Shown piece by piece: positions 45,324 to 54,401 of a DNA stretch of 64,000 nt (position 1 is its first letter; each line of letters starts with the position of its first letter). A program made the translations under genes and the position numbers. Under the pieces are notes generated by a model. It made no database searches. It had not been told where the DNA came from and saw only the letters and a program-made list of their open reading frames with translations. Location: NCBI RefSeq assembly GCF_900188125.1, contig NZ_FZOW01000002.1, positions 434,001 through 498,000 of the forward strand, written 5' to 3'. Origin of the DNA: Rhodococcoides kyotonense. Lineage in GTDB: Bacteria; Actinomycetota; Actinomycetes; Mycobacteriales; Mycobacteriaceae.

Positions 45324-45494
45324 ATGGAGCACACAATCACGCATCACAGAATGTCCGACGCCGAACTTCGCAAAGCGATCGGCACCCTGCAGAGTCGGGC
45401 CGACGATGCTCGCAAGCGTGGCGCCGACACCGATGCTGCGAACATAGAACGCACGATCGCCGACTACCGCGAAGAGATGAGCAAGCGTCTCTAG
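45324..45494 (+). CDS. Small helical protein (56 residues)
   Basis: MEHTITHHRMSDAELRKAIG onward, ending DYREEMSKRL. Strongly helical, charged; the ATG ten codons later is an alternative start. Coding bias fits the genome. Function unknown. Overlaps the stop of the convergent flavin reductase by four bases (CTAG). Confidence 0.62.
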   Translation: MEHTITHHRMSDAELRKAIGTLQSRADDARKRGADTDAANIERTIADYREEMSKRL

Positions 45495-46210
45495 CGTTCT
45501 TCGGTGCTCACGATCGGGCCGAAGCGTTCGGTCTTGATTCGGAACGCCATGTGCCCCTGCTCGACGAGCATGTCCGCGACCGTCTCGACGAACCCTGTCG
45601 GCCCGCAGACGAAACACCGCGGGGCGATGCTCGACGGCCATCCGTGGTCGGCTATGTCGGTGGTCGTCAATCGCCCCGGCTGCCCGCCTGGATCGTCCCG
45701 GGTGTAGCGCACGTGAGCCTCGACGCCGTCGGGCAGGGCCGCGAGTTCCGACGCGTACATCACTTCGCCCGGCGAGCGCACGGAGTAGATCAGCCGGAAC
45801 TTCGCCGCGGATCTCGAGTCGATCCGCGCCCGGATCATGGCCATCAACGGCACGACGCCGGATCCTCCCGCGACGAGCAACACCGGCGCCGCATCCGCGG
45901 ACTCCCACACGAACCACCCGCCGATCGGGCCTTTCACCTCCACCTGCTGGCCGACCTCGAGAACATCGGTCAGGTACGGCGAGACCTCACCGTCGTCGAC
46001 GGTCTGCACGGTCAGCACGACGGTCTTGCCGTCGGCAGGCGTCGCCATCGAGTAGCTGCGCTGCGCGCTGTAGCCGTCCTCGGCCGTCAGGCGTACGTCC
46101 ACATGCTGACCGGGGAGATGTCCGGGCCAGCCGTCGACGTCGAATGTCAGCGTCACTGCGCTGGCCGTCTCTGCCTGTCTGTCGATCAGTGTCGCCACGA
46201 GCCATTTCAA
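45491..46210 (-). CDS. FAD/NAD(P)-dependent ferredoxin-reductase-type oxidoreductase
   Basis: 239 residues from a TTG overlapping the previous stop (TTGA). FAD domain with RSYSMATP and NAD domain with VAGGSGVVPLMAMIRAR and FVCGPTGFVETVADMLVEQG (quoted in two parts: FVCGPTGFVE, TVADMLVEQG). No iron-sulfur domain. Directly coupled to the Mo-cofactor oxidoreductase upstream, so it is probably its electron donor. Confidence 0.9.
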   Translation of the reverse strand: MKWLVATLIDRQAETASAVTLTFDVDGWPGHLPGQHVDVRLTAEDGYSAQRSYSMATPADGKTVVLTVQTVDDGEVSPYLTDVLEVGQQVEVKGPIGGWFVWESADAAPVLLVAGGSGVVPLMAMIRARIDSRSAAKFRLIYSVRSPGEVMYASELAALPDGVEAHVRYTRDDPGGQPGRLTTTDIADHGWPSSIAPRCFVCGPTGFVETVADMLVEQGHMAFRIKTERFGPIVSTEER

Positions 46211-46806
46211 TCTCCCTGATACCTCTGTTCCTGCCAGGGATCGCCGTAGTCGTGATAGCCGTTGCGTTCCCAGAATCCCGGCTCGTCGCGCATCATCAAC
46301 GTCAGCTTGTTCACCCACTTCGCCGACTTCCAGAAATACAGATGCGGTACCAGAAGCCGTGCAGGACCGCCATGTTCGGGCCCGAGCGGCTTGCCGCCGA
46401 ATTCGAACGCGAGCCACGCACGACCACCGCGTATTTCGCTCATCGGGAGGTTGGTGGTGTAGCCGTCGTATCCATGTGCCATGACATGCGTTGCCGCCGT
46501 GTCGATTCCGTCGAGCAGGGTGTCGAGTGAGACGCCACGCCATCGGGTGTCGAGTTTGGACCATGTCGTCACACAGTGGATATCCACCATCGGCTTGTCG
46601 TTCGGCAACGCCCGCATCTGCTGCCAGTTCCATCGATGCTTCTCGCCCATCTCCGTGACGATCGTGAACTCCCAGCGGTCGGTACTCACGCGCGGCGTGG
46701 GACCTGCCGACAGCACAGGGAAATCCGTCGTCAGATGTTGGCCGGGCGGAATCCGGCCGTCGTTCCCACGGCGCTTGCCGTGGAAGCCTTTCGAGACGAT
46801 CGCCAT
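46207..46806 (-). CDS. Sulfite oxidase-like molybdopterin oxidoreductase
   Basis: 199 residues, GGAGG before ATG 46806. Sulfite oxidase fold catalytic domain only; Mo-ligating cysteine in VDIHCVTTWSKLDTRW, cofactor contacts GGKPLGPEHGGPARLLVPHLY (quoted: GPEHGGPARLL). No signal peptide, so cytosolic, unlike periplasmic MsrP. Coupled to the flavin reductase gene. Substrate unknown. Confidence 0.92.
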   Translation of the reverse strand: MAIVSKGFHGKRRGNDGRIPPGQHLTTDFPVLSAGPTPRVSTDRWEFTIVTEMGEKHRWNWQQMRALPNDKPMVDIHCVTTWSKLDTRWRGVSLDTLLDGIDTAATHVMAHGYDGYTTNLPMSEIRGGRAWLAFEFGGKPLGPEHGGPARLLVPHLYFWKSAKWVNKLTLMMRDEPGFWERNGYHDYGDPWQEQRYQGD

Positions 46807-46891
46807 GTAACCTCCGGTGCTCCGGCCCGCCCGCCGCGTATCGTGCAGTGAAGAGTCGATCTGTTCGAGAGCAGGGGGACGAGTCAAAAGT

Positions 46892-47734
46892 ATGACCATC
46901 ACGAATCTACGCGGCAAGAAGACATTCATCACGGGGGCCGGCAGCGGAATCGGCCGCGCGACCGCTCTGGCGGCAGCACGCGAAGGCGCCGAGCTGTACC
47001 TGACCGACATCGACGAGGCGTCGTTGAAGGACACCGTCGCCGCCGTCGGGGGCGCGGTGGCGTCGTCGAAGGCGTTCGATGTGTCCGATTTCGACGCCGT
47101 CACCGCATACGCGACCGAGGTGCACGAGAAGGTCGACAGCCTCGACATCGTCATGAACGTCGCCGGGGTCGCTGCGTGGGGGACCATCGAGAATCTCGAG
47201 CACCGGCACTGGAAGAAGATGGTCGACGTCAACCTCATGGGGCCCATCCACGTGATGGAGAACTTCGTGCCGCCGATGGTGAAGGCCGGGCGCGGTGGAC
47301 ATCTGGTGAACGTCTCGTCGGCGGCCGGTTTGATCCCGTTGCCGTGGCACGCCGCGTACAGTGCCAGCAAATACGGGCTCCGAGGCGCATCCGAGGTGTT
47401 GCGCTACGACCTCAAACGGCACGGCATCGGCGTCAGCCTCGTGGTTCCGGGTGGAGTCAAGACCGGGCTGGTCGACACCGTCGAGATCGCAGGCGTAGAC
47501 CGCGAGGACCCTCGCGTGAAGAAGCTGCAGCGACGCTTCGAGCAACGCGCCGTCTCCCCGGAGAAAGTGGCCGACGCGATTCTGACGGGCATCCGCAAGA
47601 ACCGCTACCTGGTGTACTCGTCGGGCGACATCCGATTCGGATACTGGTGGGCGCGAAAGTTCGCACCGCCCTACGAGTTCGTGATGCAGAAGGCCAACGA
47701 CCAGTTCAGCAAGCTGCTGCGCCCGCGGTCATAG
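46892..47734 (+). CDS. SDR family oxidoreductase
   Basis: 280 residues. Cofactor motif TGAGSGIGRA, NVAG, and catalytic Ser in VSSAAG and YxxxK in YSASKYG. Longer than classical SDRs by a C-terminal ~40 residues ending FSKLLRPRS, a class often acting on lipids or acetoin-like substrates in actinobacteria. Confidence 0.92.
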   Translation: MTITNLRGKKTFITGAGSGIGRATALAAAREGAELYLTDIDEASLKDTVAAVGGAVASSKAFDVSDFDAVTAYATEVHEKVDSLDIVMNVAGVAAWGTIENLEHRHWKKMVDVNLMGPIHVMENFVPPMVKAGRGGHLVNVSSAAGLIPLPWHAAYSASKYGLRGASEVLRYDLKRHGIGVSLVVPGGVKTGLVDTVEIAGVDREDPRVKKLQRRFEQRAVSPEKVADAILTGIRKNRYLVYSSGDIRFGYWWARKFAPPYEFVMQKANDQFSKLLRPRS

Positions 47735-48187
47735 GTCGACGTCCAACCGCCGCGCGCCCGGACCCTTCTTGGACAGCTCGTCCTGCGGGTTGGCCAAGGT
47801 GCAACTCGTCAGTGACAGGCATCCGCAGCCGATGCAGCCGGTCAGGTCGTCGCGCAGGCGGATGAGCTGCGCGATGCGATGCTCCAGGTCGTCGTGCCAG
47901 CGGCCGGAGAGTTTCGCCCAATCTCGTTTGGTGGGCGTGCGTTCCTCCGGCAGCTCGGCCAACGCGTCGCGAATGTCGGCGAGGGGGATCCCGACCTTCT
48001 GCGAGATCCGGATGAACGCGACGCGTCGTAGCGTCTCGCGGTGGTAGCGGCGCTGATTGCCCGACGTCCGTCGGCTGGTGATCAGGCCCTGTTTCTCGTA
48101 GAAGTGCAGCGCGGACACCGCAACTCCGCTGCGGTCGGACAGCTGGCCGGGTGTGAGTTCGCGGACAGTCCATTCGGGCATGGGCAT
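47729..48187 (-). CDS. soxR: Redox-sensitive MerR-family activator SoxR
   Basis: 152 residues. MerR helix-turn-helix (GVAVSALHFYEKQGLI), coiled-coil dimer helix, then the 2Fe-2S motif CIGCGCLSLTSC (CX2CXCX5C). Oxidation of the cluster by redox-active compounds turns on targets. Convergent with the SDR gene with a six-base overlap. Confidence 0.96.
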   Translation of the reverse strand: MPMPEWTVRELTPGQLSDRSGVAVSALHFYEKQGLITSRRTSGNQRRYHRETLRRVAFIRISQKVGIPLADIRDALAELPEERTPTKRDWAKLSGRWHDDLEHRIAQLIRLRDDLTGCIGCGCLSLTSCTLANPQDELSKKGPGARRLDVDL

Positions 48188-48282
48188 TCTTCGAGGGTAA
48201 GCGCCTGCGTCACCCGTGGGATGGATAGTCGATCTGTACCGCCAGTCCCCACACTCGGGCGCCACAGGCGCATCATGGAGCG

Positions 48283-49506
48283 ATGACTGCACAACTGGGC
48301 GCCGACTCGGAAGTCGGAACGCTGCGAACCGTCATGCTGCACAGGCCCGGTGACGAGCTCAGACGCCTCACACCACGCAACAACGACCAACTGCTGTTCG
48401 ACGGCGTGCCGTGGGTCGACCGAGCGCAGCAGGAGCACGACGCGTTCGCGGATCTGCTGCGCGGCCGGGGCGTCGAGGTGCTGTTGTTGTCGGATCTGTT
48501 GACCGAGTCGTTGACGTCGAGCGGCGCCGCGCGCATGCAGGGCATCTCCGCCGCGGTCAACGAGCGCCGACTCGGACGTGCGTTGGCCCACGATCTGGCC
48601 GTGCACCTGCGCGGCATCCCGGCGCCCGAGCTCGCCCAGATTCTCATGGCGGGCATGACGTTCGACGAGCTGTTGGCCGCGGAGACCGGCCAGCCCGAGA
48701 TCGGTGGTGCATCACTTGTGCGTCGCATGCATCACGGCGCAGACTTCGTCATCGATCCGCTGCCCAACCTGCTGTTCACGCGCGACTCGTCGTTCTGGAT
48801 TCGCAATCGTGTCGCGATCACGTCGCTCGCGTTGCCCGCGCGGCTGAGGGAGACGTCGCTGACCGATCTGATCTACGCGTTCCATCCGCGGTTCCTCGGC
48901 GTGCGGCGAGCCTACGAATCGCGGACGGCCCCAGTCGAGGGCGGAGACGTATTGCTGTTGTCGCCGGGTGTCGTCGCCGTCGGCGTCGGGGAGCGTACGA
49001 CGCCAGCGGGCGCGGAAGCGTTGGCGCGCAGCCTGTTCGAGGACGACCTCGCGCACACGGTTCTGGTGGTGCCCATCGCTCAGGAGCGTGCCTCGATGCA
49101 CCTGGACACCGTGTGCACGATGGTCGACACCGATGCCGTCGTCATGTACCCGGCGATACGAGATACCCTGTCCGCGTTCACGATTCACCGCGAGGATCGT
49201 GGAGTCCGCATCCGCGGCGCCGATCCGTTCCTCGAAGCCGCGGCCGATGCCATGGGCATCGAGAAGCTACGCGTCATCGACACCGGACTCGATCACGTCA
49301 CCGCTGAACGTGAACAGTGGGACGACGGCAACAACACCCTCGCGCTTGCTCCCGGCGTCGTCGTCGCCTACGAGCGCAATGTCGAGACGAACGCCCGGCT
49401 GGCCGCGTCGGGCATCGAGGTGTTGGAGATCAGCGGATCGGAACTCGGCTCCGGCCGGGGTGGGCCGCGGTGTATGTCGTGCCCGATTTCTCGGGACAGC
49501 GCCTAG
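48283..49506 (+). CDS. arcA: Arginine deiminase
   Basis: 407 residues. Hydrolyses arginine to citrulline and ammonia. Motifs: [23 protein letters not shown] in [29 protein letters not shown] and the catalytic cysteine near residue 400 in [13 protein letters not shown] (quoted: GPRCMSCP). No arcB, arcC or arcD in the window, as also in mycobacteria (Rv1001). Followed by repeat at 49507. Confidence 0.96.
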   Translation: MTAQLGADSEVGTLRTVMLHRPGDELRRLTPRNNDQLLFDGVPWVDRAQQEHDAFADLLRGRGVEVLLLSDLLTESLTSSGAARMQGISAAVNERRLGRALAHDLAVHLRGIPAPELAQILMAGMTFDELLAAETGQPEIGGASLVRRMHHGADFVIDPLPNLLFTRDSSFWIRNRVAITSLALPARLRETSLTDLIYAFHPRFLGVRRAYESRTAPVEGGDVLLLSPGVVAVGVGERTTPAGAEALARSLFEDDLAHTVLVVPIAQERASMHLDTVCTMVDTDAVVMYPAIRDTLSAFTIHREDRGVRIRGADPFLEAAADAMGIEKLRVIDTGLDHVTAEREQWDDGNNTLALAPGVVVAYERNVETNARLAASGIEVLEISGSELGSGRGGPRCMSCPISRDSA

Positions 49507-49546
49507 GTGCACGAAAATACATAGCGGGCTATGTATTTTCGTGCAC
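49507..49546. repeat. Palindromic repeat family C, copy 1 (likely terminator)
   Basis: Perfect 18-bp stem GTGCACGAAAATACATAG / reverse complement with loop CGGG (19 bp with GG centre). Fills most of the 43-bp gap between the convergent arcA and arsC-like genes. A second copy is at 51478. More A/T-rich than the genome. Confidence 0.92.
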
Positions 49547-49549
49547 ATG

Positions 49550-49909
49550 TCATAGGACCTCGGTGACCTTCTCCGCCGGACGCGCGAGGACAGTTCCCTT
49601 GTCCGTCTTGACGATCGGACGCTCGATGAGGATCGGGTTGTCGACCATCGCAGCGATCAGCTCGTCGTCGGACTTGTCGGCGAGCCCCAATTCCTTGTAG
49701 ACGGCTTCCTTCGTGCGGATGGCCTGCGACGGCTTCAGACCGGCGTCGTCGAGGAGCTTGCGCAACCCGTCCTTCGTCGGCGGTGTCTCGAGATACTTCA
49801 CGACGGTCGGCTCGATCCCGGCTTCCTGAATCATCTTCAGCACCGTTCGGGAGGTGTTGCAGCGGGGGTTGTGATAGATGATCGCGGTCATGTCCGTAGA
49901 TGCTGCCAT
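49550..49909 (-). CDS. arsC: ArsC-like arsenate reductase family protein
   Basis: 119 residues (ATG 49909; ATG 49891 also possible). Thioredoxin-fold ArsC of the glutaredoxin-linked type: active-site Cys in HNPRCNTSR, and arginines in ILIERPIV. Arsenate or a related YffB/Spx-like role; no ars operon around it. Divergent from the NAD(P)H-binding gene. Confidence 0.9.
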   Translation of the reverse strand: MAASTDMTAIIYHNPRCNTSRTVLKMIQEAGIEPTVVKYLETPPTKDGLRKLLDDAGLKPSQAIRTKEAVYKELGLADKSDDELIAAMVDNPILIERPIVKTDKGTVLARPAEKVTEVL

Positions 49910-49945
49910 TGTTTGTCGATCGTGTCTGTCGGGTAGGCGAGAGCA

Positions 49946-50611
49946 ATGACTGATCGACGAGTAGTGATTGCCGGAGGACACGGAAAGATCGCCCAGCAGC
50001 TGACGGAGGTGCTCACTGCTCAGGGTGATCGGGCGGTGGCGTTGATCCGCAACCCCGATCACAGCAATGCCGTCGCAGCACTGGGTGCGTTGCCCGAGGT
50101 CGTCGACTTGGAAACCGCATCGGTCGACGACGTCGCCGCCCTCCTGCACGACGCCGACGCGGCCGTGTTCGCCGCCGGAGCGGGACCGTCCGGCGGAATC
50201 GAGCGCAAGGACACCGTCGACCGCGCGGCGTCGGTACTGCTCGCCGACGCGGCCGAGAAGGCGGGCGTGAAGCGTTTCGTGCAGGTCAGCTCGTTCGGAG
50301 CAGGCGAACCCGTCGCCGACGACGCCGAGGACACGTGGAAGGCGTACATCGCAGCCAAGACTGCCGCGGAAGAGGATCTCAAGGCGCGTACCAAGCTTGA
50401 GTGGACCATCGTTCGCCCGGGTGGACTGACCGACGACGACCCGACCGGGCACGTGAAGTTGTCGCAGCCGCCGCTCGAACGGGGAACTGTGCCACGTGCA
50501 GACGTCGCACACGTGATCGCGGCGTTGCTGGACACGCCGTCCGCGATCGGTAAGACGCTCATGCTGACCTCCGGTGACACTCCCGTCGCGGACGCGGTCG
50601 CAGGCGTGTAG
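49946..50611 (+). CDS. NAD(P)-binding NmrA/SDR-atypical protein
   Basis: 221 residues. Rossmann motif VVIAGGHGKIAQQL, then FVQVSSFGAG and a proline-rich WTIVRPGGLTDDDP, typical of NAD(P)H-binding atypical SDRs (YhfK group). No clear catalytic tyrosine. Possibly a redox-sensing or small-molecule reductase. Confidence 0.88.
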   Translation: MTDRRVVIAGGHGKIAQQLTEVLTAQGDRAVALIRNPDHSNAVAALGALPEVVDLETASVDDVAALLHDADAAVFAAGAGPSGGIERKDTVDRAASVLLADAAEKAGVKRFVQVSSFGAGEPVADDAEDTWKAYIAAKTAAEEDLKARTKLEWTIVRPGGLTDDDPTGHVKLSQPPLERGTVPRADVAHVIAALLDTPSAIGKTLMLTSGDTPVADAVAGV

Positions 50612-50629
50612 CTCGCGTAGGTTCTTCAC

Positions 50630-50983
50630 ATGCGCTTTCACCTCGACCCGGCGTCGAAGACTCCGTTGTACGAACAGCTTCGCGCCGGGATTCTCGAGCA
50701 GGTGCGAAACGGTGAACTGATTGCAGAGACGAAGATTCCGACCGTCCGGGGGCTCGCGGAGGAACTGCAGATCGCCCCGCACACCGTCGCGAAGGCGTAC
50801 AAGGAGCTCGAGGCGCAGGGCGTCATCGAGGCCCGTGGTCGGCTGGGGACGTTCATCGCGTCGGGCGGAGATCCTACGGAGGACAGCGCGGCGCGGGCTG
50901 CGATTGCGTACGTGACGGAGCTTCGGGCGCTGGGTCTGTCCGACGCGCGGGTGCGAGAGTTTCTCGAACGCGCTTTAGATTGA
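50630..50983 (+). CDS. GntR-family regulator, YtrA-type
   Basis: 117 residues. Winged helix with YEQLRAGILEQVRNGEL and the recognition segment APHTVAKAYKELEAQG, plus a short C-terminal helix only, as in the YtrA subfamily. Those usually control adjacent ABC transporters, but none follows. Confidence 0.9.
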   Translation: MRFHLDPASKTPLYEQLRAGILEQVRNGELIAETKIPTVRGLAEELQIAPHTVAKAYKELEAQGVIEARGRLGTFIASGGDPTEDSAARAAIAYVTELRALGLSDARVREFLERALD

Positions 50984-51043
50984 CGCTTCAACAAGAGTAT
51001 GTCAGGGTTGTCGGGTCTCATCGCCGTGCCCGAAGGATTTCTC

Positions 51044-51472
51044 ATGAACTCGACCATCTTCCGTGACTTCGCAACCCTCGTTGCCCGGATCGGCCTGGGC
51101 ATCATCTTCATCGCCCACGGCTGGCAGAAACTCAACACCAACGGTCTCGACGCCACCAAAGCCGGCTTCGAAGGAATGGGCGTCCCGCTGCCCGCCGTGT
51201 CCGCCTACTTCGCGACGTTCGTCGAACTGATCGGCGGCATCGCACTGGTCGCGGGCATCTTCACCCCGATCATCGGCATTCTGCTGTTCCTCGACATGCT
51301 CGGCGCATTCCTGTTCGTGCACTACGACCTGGGCGTCTTCGTCTCCGAGGGTGGCTACGAACTGGTTCTCGCTCTGGGCGTCGGCTCGCTGCTGCTCGCT
51401 GCCGTCGGAGCCGGACGTTTCAGTCTCGACGGTGTGTTCGGTGGGAAGACGAGTTTCGCGAAGGCGCGGTAG
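51044..51472 (+). CDS. DoxX family membrane protein
   Basis: 142 residues from ATG 51044 with AAGGA (the ATG at 50999 lacks one). Four membrane segments; motif ARIGLGIIFIAHGWQK and ATFVELIGGIALVAG are typical. In mycobacteria DoxX works with SseA and SodA against oxidative stress; neither is nearby. Confidence 0.9.
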   Translation: MNSTIFRDFATLVARIGLGIIFIAHGWQKLNTNGLDATKAGFEGMGVPLPAVSAYFATFVELIGGIALVAGIFTPIIGILLFLDMLGAFLFVHYDLGVFVSEGGYELVLALGVGSLLLAAVGAGRFSLDGVFGGKTSFAKAR

Positions 51473-51477
51473 CGCAT

Positions 51478-51517
51478 GTGCACGAAAATACATAGGGGGC
51501 TATGTATTTTCGTGCAC
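51478..51517. repeat. Palindromic repeat family C, copy 2 (likely terminator)
   Basis: The same 18-bp arms as copy 1 (identical), loop GGGG instead of CGGG. Lies between the convergent doxX-like gene and pmt. The two copies bracket the arsC-NmrA-GntR-doxX block. Confidence 0.92.
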
Positions 51518-51525
51518 GTGGCGCG

Positions 51526-53061
51526 CTAGCGCCACGACGGCAACCACAGCTGCTGCTGCCACGTCTCGGGCGTGATCGGCATGCCCGTCAGGATGGGCCA
51601 CAGCCAGATGAAGTTGGCGATCACGAGGCCGACGTAGAGGCAGACGAGCAACAAGCCCGTCCCTCTACGTTCGGCCGAGGCCCGCGCAGAGCCCAGAATC
51701 TGCCCGAGTATCAGCGCGAACCCCATCACCATGAACGGGGCGAGCGCGACTGCGTAGAAGTAGTACATCTGACGGTCCAACGTGGTGAACCACGGCAGGA
51801 AGCCGGCAGCGTATCCGGTCAGCACGACGGCGAAGCGCCAGTCCCGCCGCACGAACATCATCCACATGCACCACAACAGCATCGGCACCGCGAGCCACCA
51901 CATGGCCGGGGTTCCGATCAGCATGATCGCCTTGACGCACGACGTCGCCGAGCAGCCCTGCACGTTCTCGCCGTCGGCGAAGTAATAGAGCATGGGGCGC
52001 AGGCCCATCGGCCACGTCCACGGCTTCGACTCCCACGGGTGGTGGTTGCCCGCCGAGTTGGTCAGCCCCGAGTGGAATTCGAGCACGTTGCCGCTGTAGT
52101 ACCACAGCGAACGCAGCGCGCCCGGAACGAACGAGAACGGCCCACCCGTACCGATCTGATTCCCGACGGCATGGCGATCGACGCCGTTCTCGCTCGCGAA
52201 CCACCCTGCGTACGTGCACAAGTACACGATCAGCGGGATGACGACGAGTGCATACAGGCCGGGTCCGATGTCGCGGACGGCGGTGCCGGCCCATGGTCGT
52301 CGTACACCGGTGGCGCGTCGCGCTGCGAGATCGAATGCGACACAGAGCAATCCGAAGAACGCGATGAAGTAGATGCCGGACCACTTGGTGCCGCACGCGA
52401 GCCCGAGCAGGATTCCTGCGCCGAACCGCCACCACCGCACGCCCAGGCGTGGTCCGAAATCGCTTGCGCCTATTCGCCCTTCGAGCCGCACGGTCGCCAT
52501 CCGTGCTCGGACATCGTCACGATCGACGACGAGACATCCCATCGCCGCGGTCACGAAGAAGGCCAGAAAGATGTCGAGCATGCCGATGCGCGACGACACG
52601 AACGTGACCCCGTCGACGATCAGCAGAATGCCGGCGATCGCACCGACGAGCGTCGACCGCGCCAACCGTCGCACGATGCGAATCACGATCAGTACCAACA
52701 GCGTTCCGAGGAGTGCAGCCGAGAACCGCCACCCCCAGCCGTTGTAGCCGAAGATCGCCTCGCCGACGGCGATCAACTGCTTCCCGACGGGCGGATGCAC
52801 GACGAGCCCGTACGCGGGATTGTCCTCGATGCCCCCGCCGGTCAACACCTGCCATCCCTGAGGCGCGTAATGCTTCTCGTCGAAGACGGGCGTGCCCGCG
52901 TCGGTCGGGTAGCGCAACATCGCGAACCGCGTGATCGCGGCGACGGCCGTCAGCACGAGAGTGACGATCCAGCCCCGTCGACGATCGTCGTCGCGGTACA
53001 CATCGTCCCCCCGAGACGTCGGACCGGGACTGACGACGAAGCGCTCGGTCAACAAGGTCAC
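51526..53061 (-). CDS. pmt: Protein O-mannosyltransferase (Pmt)
   Basis: 511 residues from GTG. Transfers mannose from polyprenyl-phosphate to secreted proteins. Twelve hydrophobic segments; first loop contains FDEKHYAPQGWQVL with the conserved catalytic Asp-Glu. VHPPVGKQLIA and the LGVGTKWS-like segment (here LACGTKWSG) are intact. Divergent from rsmI, as in mycobacteria (Rv1002c). Confidence 0.94.
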   Translation of the reverse strand: MTLLTERFVVSPGPTSRGDDVYRDDDRRRGWIVTLVLTAVAAITRFAMLRYPTDAGTPVFDEKHYAPQGWQVLTGGGIEDNPAYGLVVHPPVGKQLIAVGEAIFGYNGWGWRFSAALLGTLLVLIVIRIVRRLARSTLVGAIAGILLIVDGVTFVSSRIGMLDIFLAFFVTAAMGCLVVDRDDVRARMATVRLEGRIGASDFGPRLGVRWWRFGAGILLGLACGTKWSGIYFIAFFGLLCVAFDLAARRATGVRRPWAGTAVRDIGPGLYALVVIPLIVYLCTYAGWFASENGVDRHAVGNQIGTGGPFSFVPGALRSLWYYSGNVLEFHSGLTNSAGNHHPWESKPWTWPMGLRPMLYYFADGENVQGCSATSCVKAIMLIGTPAMWWLAVPMLLWCMWMMFVRRDWRFAVVLTGYAAGFLPWFTTLDRQMYYFYAVALAPFMVMGFALILGQILGSARASAERRGTGLLLVCLYVGLVIANFIWLWPILTGMPITPETWQQQLWLPSWR

Positions 53062-53105
53062 ATGCCGATCGTAGGCGGCGTGCAGTGGTGCGGGACGATG
53101 GGAGC

Positions 53106-53942
53106 ATGCTGATTCTTGCTGCCACCCCGATGGGCGACGTGGGCGACGCGTCCCAGCGACTGCGCGACGCGCTGGAGAGCGCCGACGTCGTCGCAGCTGA
53201 GGACACCCGTCGGACCAAGCAGTTGGCGTCGGCGCTCGGGGTCACGATCACCGGCAAGGTGGTCAGCTTCTACGACCAGGTAGAGGCCAACCGCCTCCCG
53301 ATGCTCGTCGAGGCCGTGCGCGAAGAGAAGAAGGTCCTGCTCGTCACCGACGCGGGCATGCCGTCGGTCAGCGACCCCGGCTACCGGCTCGTCGCGGCAT
53401 GCGTCGAGCAGGATCTGCCGGTCACGTGCCTACCGGGACCGTCGGCGGTGACGACGGCCCTCGCGTTGTCCGGGCTACCGGTGGAGCGCTTCTGTTTCGA
53501 CGGCTTCCCGCCACGCAAGCAAGGCCAGCGCACCACGTTCTTCGAGCAGCTGAAGACAGAGCCGCGCGCCTGCGTGTTCTTCGAGGCACCCCATCGTCTC
53601 GAAGCATGTCTCGCCGACGCCGTCGCAGTGCTCGGCCCCGACCGTCGGGCGGCGGTGTGCCGCGAGCTCACCAAGACCTACGAGGAGGTCAAGCGCGGGA
53701 CCCTTGGCGAACTCGCCGCGTGGGCCGCCGACGGTGTGCGCGGTGAGATCACCGTCGTACTCGCCGGGGCGCAACGCGTCGTGCAGGATCCGGAGGACTT
53801 GATCGGCGACGTCGAGGAGCTCGTCGCGTCGGGCATGCGGTTGAAGGACGCATGTGCCCAACTGGCGGTCGGCGGCGTCAGCAAGCGCGAGCTGTACGAG
53901 GCCGTGCTCCAGGCGAGGGCGGGAGCGGAGCCTGCGGAATGA
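53106..53942 (+). CDS. rsmI: 16S rRNA (cytidine1402-2'-O)-methyltransferase
   Basis: 278 residues from ATG 53106. SAM-dependent methylase of the tetrapyrrole-methylase fold: ATPMGDVGDAS, AAEDTRRTKQL, TDAGMPSVSDPG, CLPGPSAVTTALALSGL (quoted: GPSAVTTALALSG). Conserved order pmt/rsmI. Confidence 0.95.
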   Translation: MLILAATPMGDVGDASQRLRDALESADVVAAEDTRRTKQLASALGVTITGKVVSFYDQVEANRLPMLVEAVREEKKVLLVTDAGMPSVSDPGYRLVAACVEQDLPVTCLPGPSAVTTALALSGLPVERFCFDGFPPRKQGQRTTFFEQLKTEPRACVFFEAPHRLEACLADAVAVLGPDRRAAVCRELTKTYEEVKRGTLGELAAWAADGVRGEITVVLAGAQRVVQDPEDLIGDVEELVASGMRLKDACAQLAVGGVSKRELYEAVLQARAGAEPAE

Positions 53943-53958
53943 CCGGATGGAGCGAGAA

Positions 53959-54387
53959 CTAGCCGACGACTTGCTGCCGTAGGCCTTCCGTCGCGGCTTC
54001 GAGTACCGTCTTGGTGCCCTTCTTGACCAGGAAACCGGGGACCGGGATCTTCGGGTCGACGGTGAGCGAGAAGGCGACGTGCGTGCCCTTGGCCGTCGGC
54101 GTCAACGTGTATTCGCCGTGCTGCGACTTCTGTTGCGAGCCTTCGACGAGGTCCCACGACACCTTCGTGTCCGACCACGTGTATTCGACGACCTGCTCGT
54201 CGTTGATGCCGAGAATCGACACCGCCATCTTGACGTGGTGGGGACGCCCGTCGTCGTAGCGGTCGAGGACCTCGATCTTCTTGTGGACGGGTGACCACGA
54301 AGGCAAGCCCTCGACGTCGGCAAGGACCTCGAGAACGGCTGCCGGTTCGGCCTCGATGTCGACCTCTTTGTTTCCTGTTACTGCCAT
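53959..54387 (-). CDS. SRPBCC (polyketide cyclase-like) family protein
   Basis: 142 residues. START-like helix-grip fold, beginning NKEVDIEAEPAAVLEVLADV and ending with an amphipathic C-terminal helix. Hydrophobic cavity protein of unknown ligand; common next to lipid enzymes in rhodococci. 14 bp after the hydrolase gene, so co-transcribed. Confidence 0.85.
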   Translation of the reverse strand: MAVTGNKEVDIEAEPAAVLEVLADVEGLPSWSPVHKKIEVLDRYDDGRPHHVKMAVSILGINDEQVVEYTWSDTKVSWDLVEGSQQKSQHGEYTLTPTAKGTHVAFSLTVDPKIPVPGFLVKKGTKTVLEAATEGLRQQVVG

Positions 54388-54401
54388 GCCTGCAACGTTA
54401 C

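Noticed and set aside
51502..53112. 536-codon plus-strand frame opposite pmt
   Set aside because: Charged, Arg/His-rich composition typical of antisense high-GC DNA; pmt has clear motifs and membrane segments.
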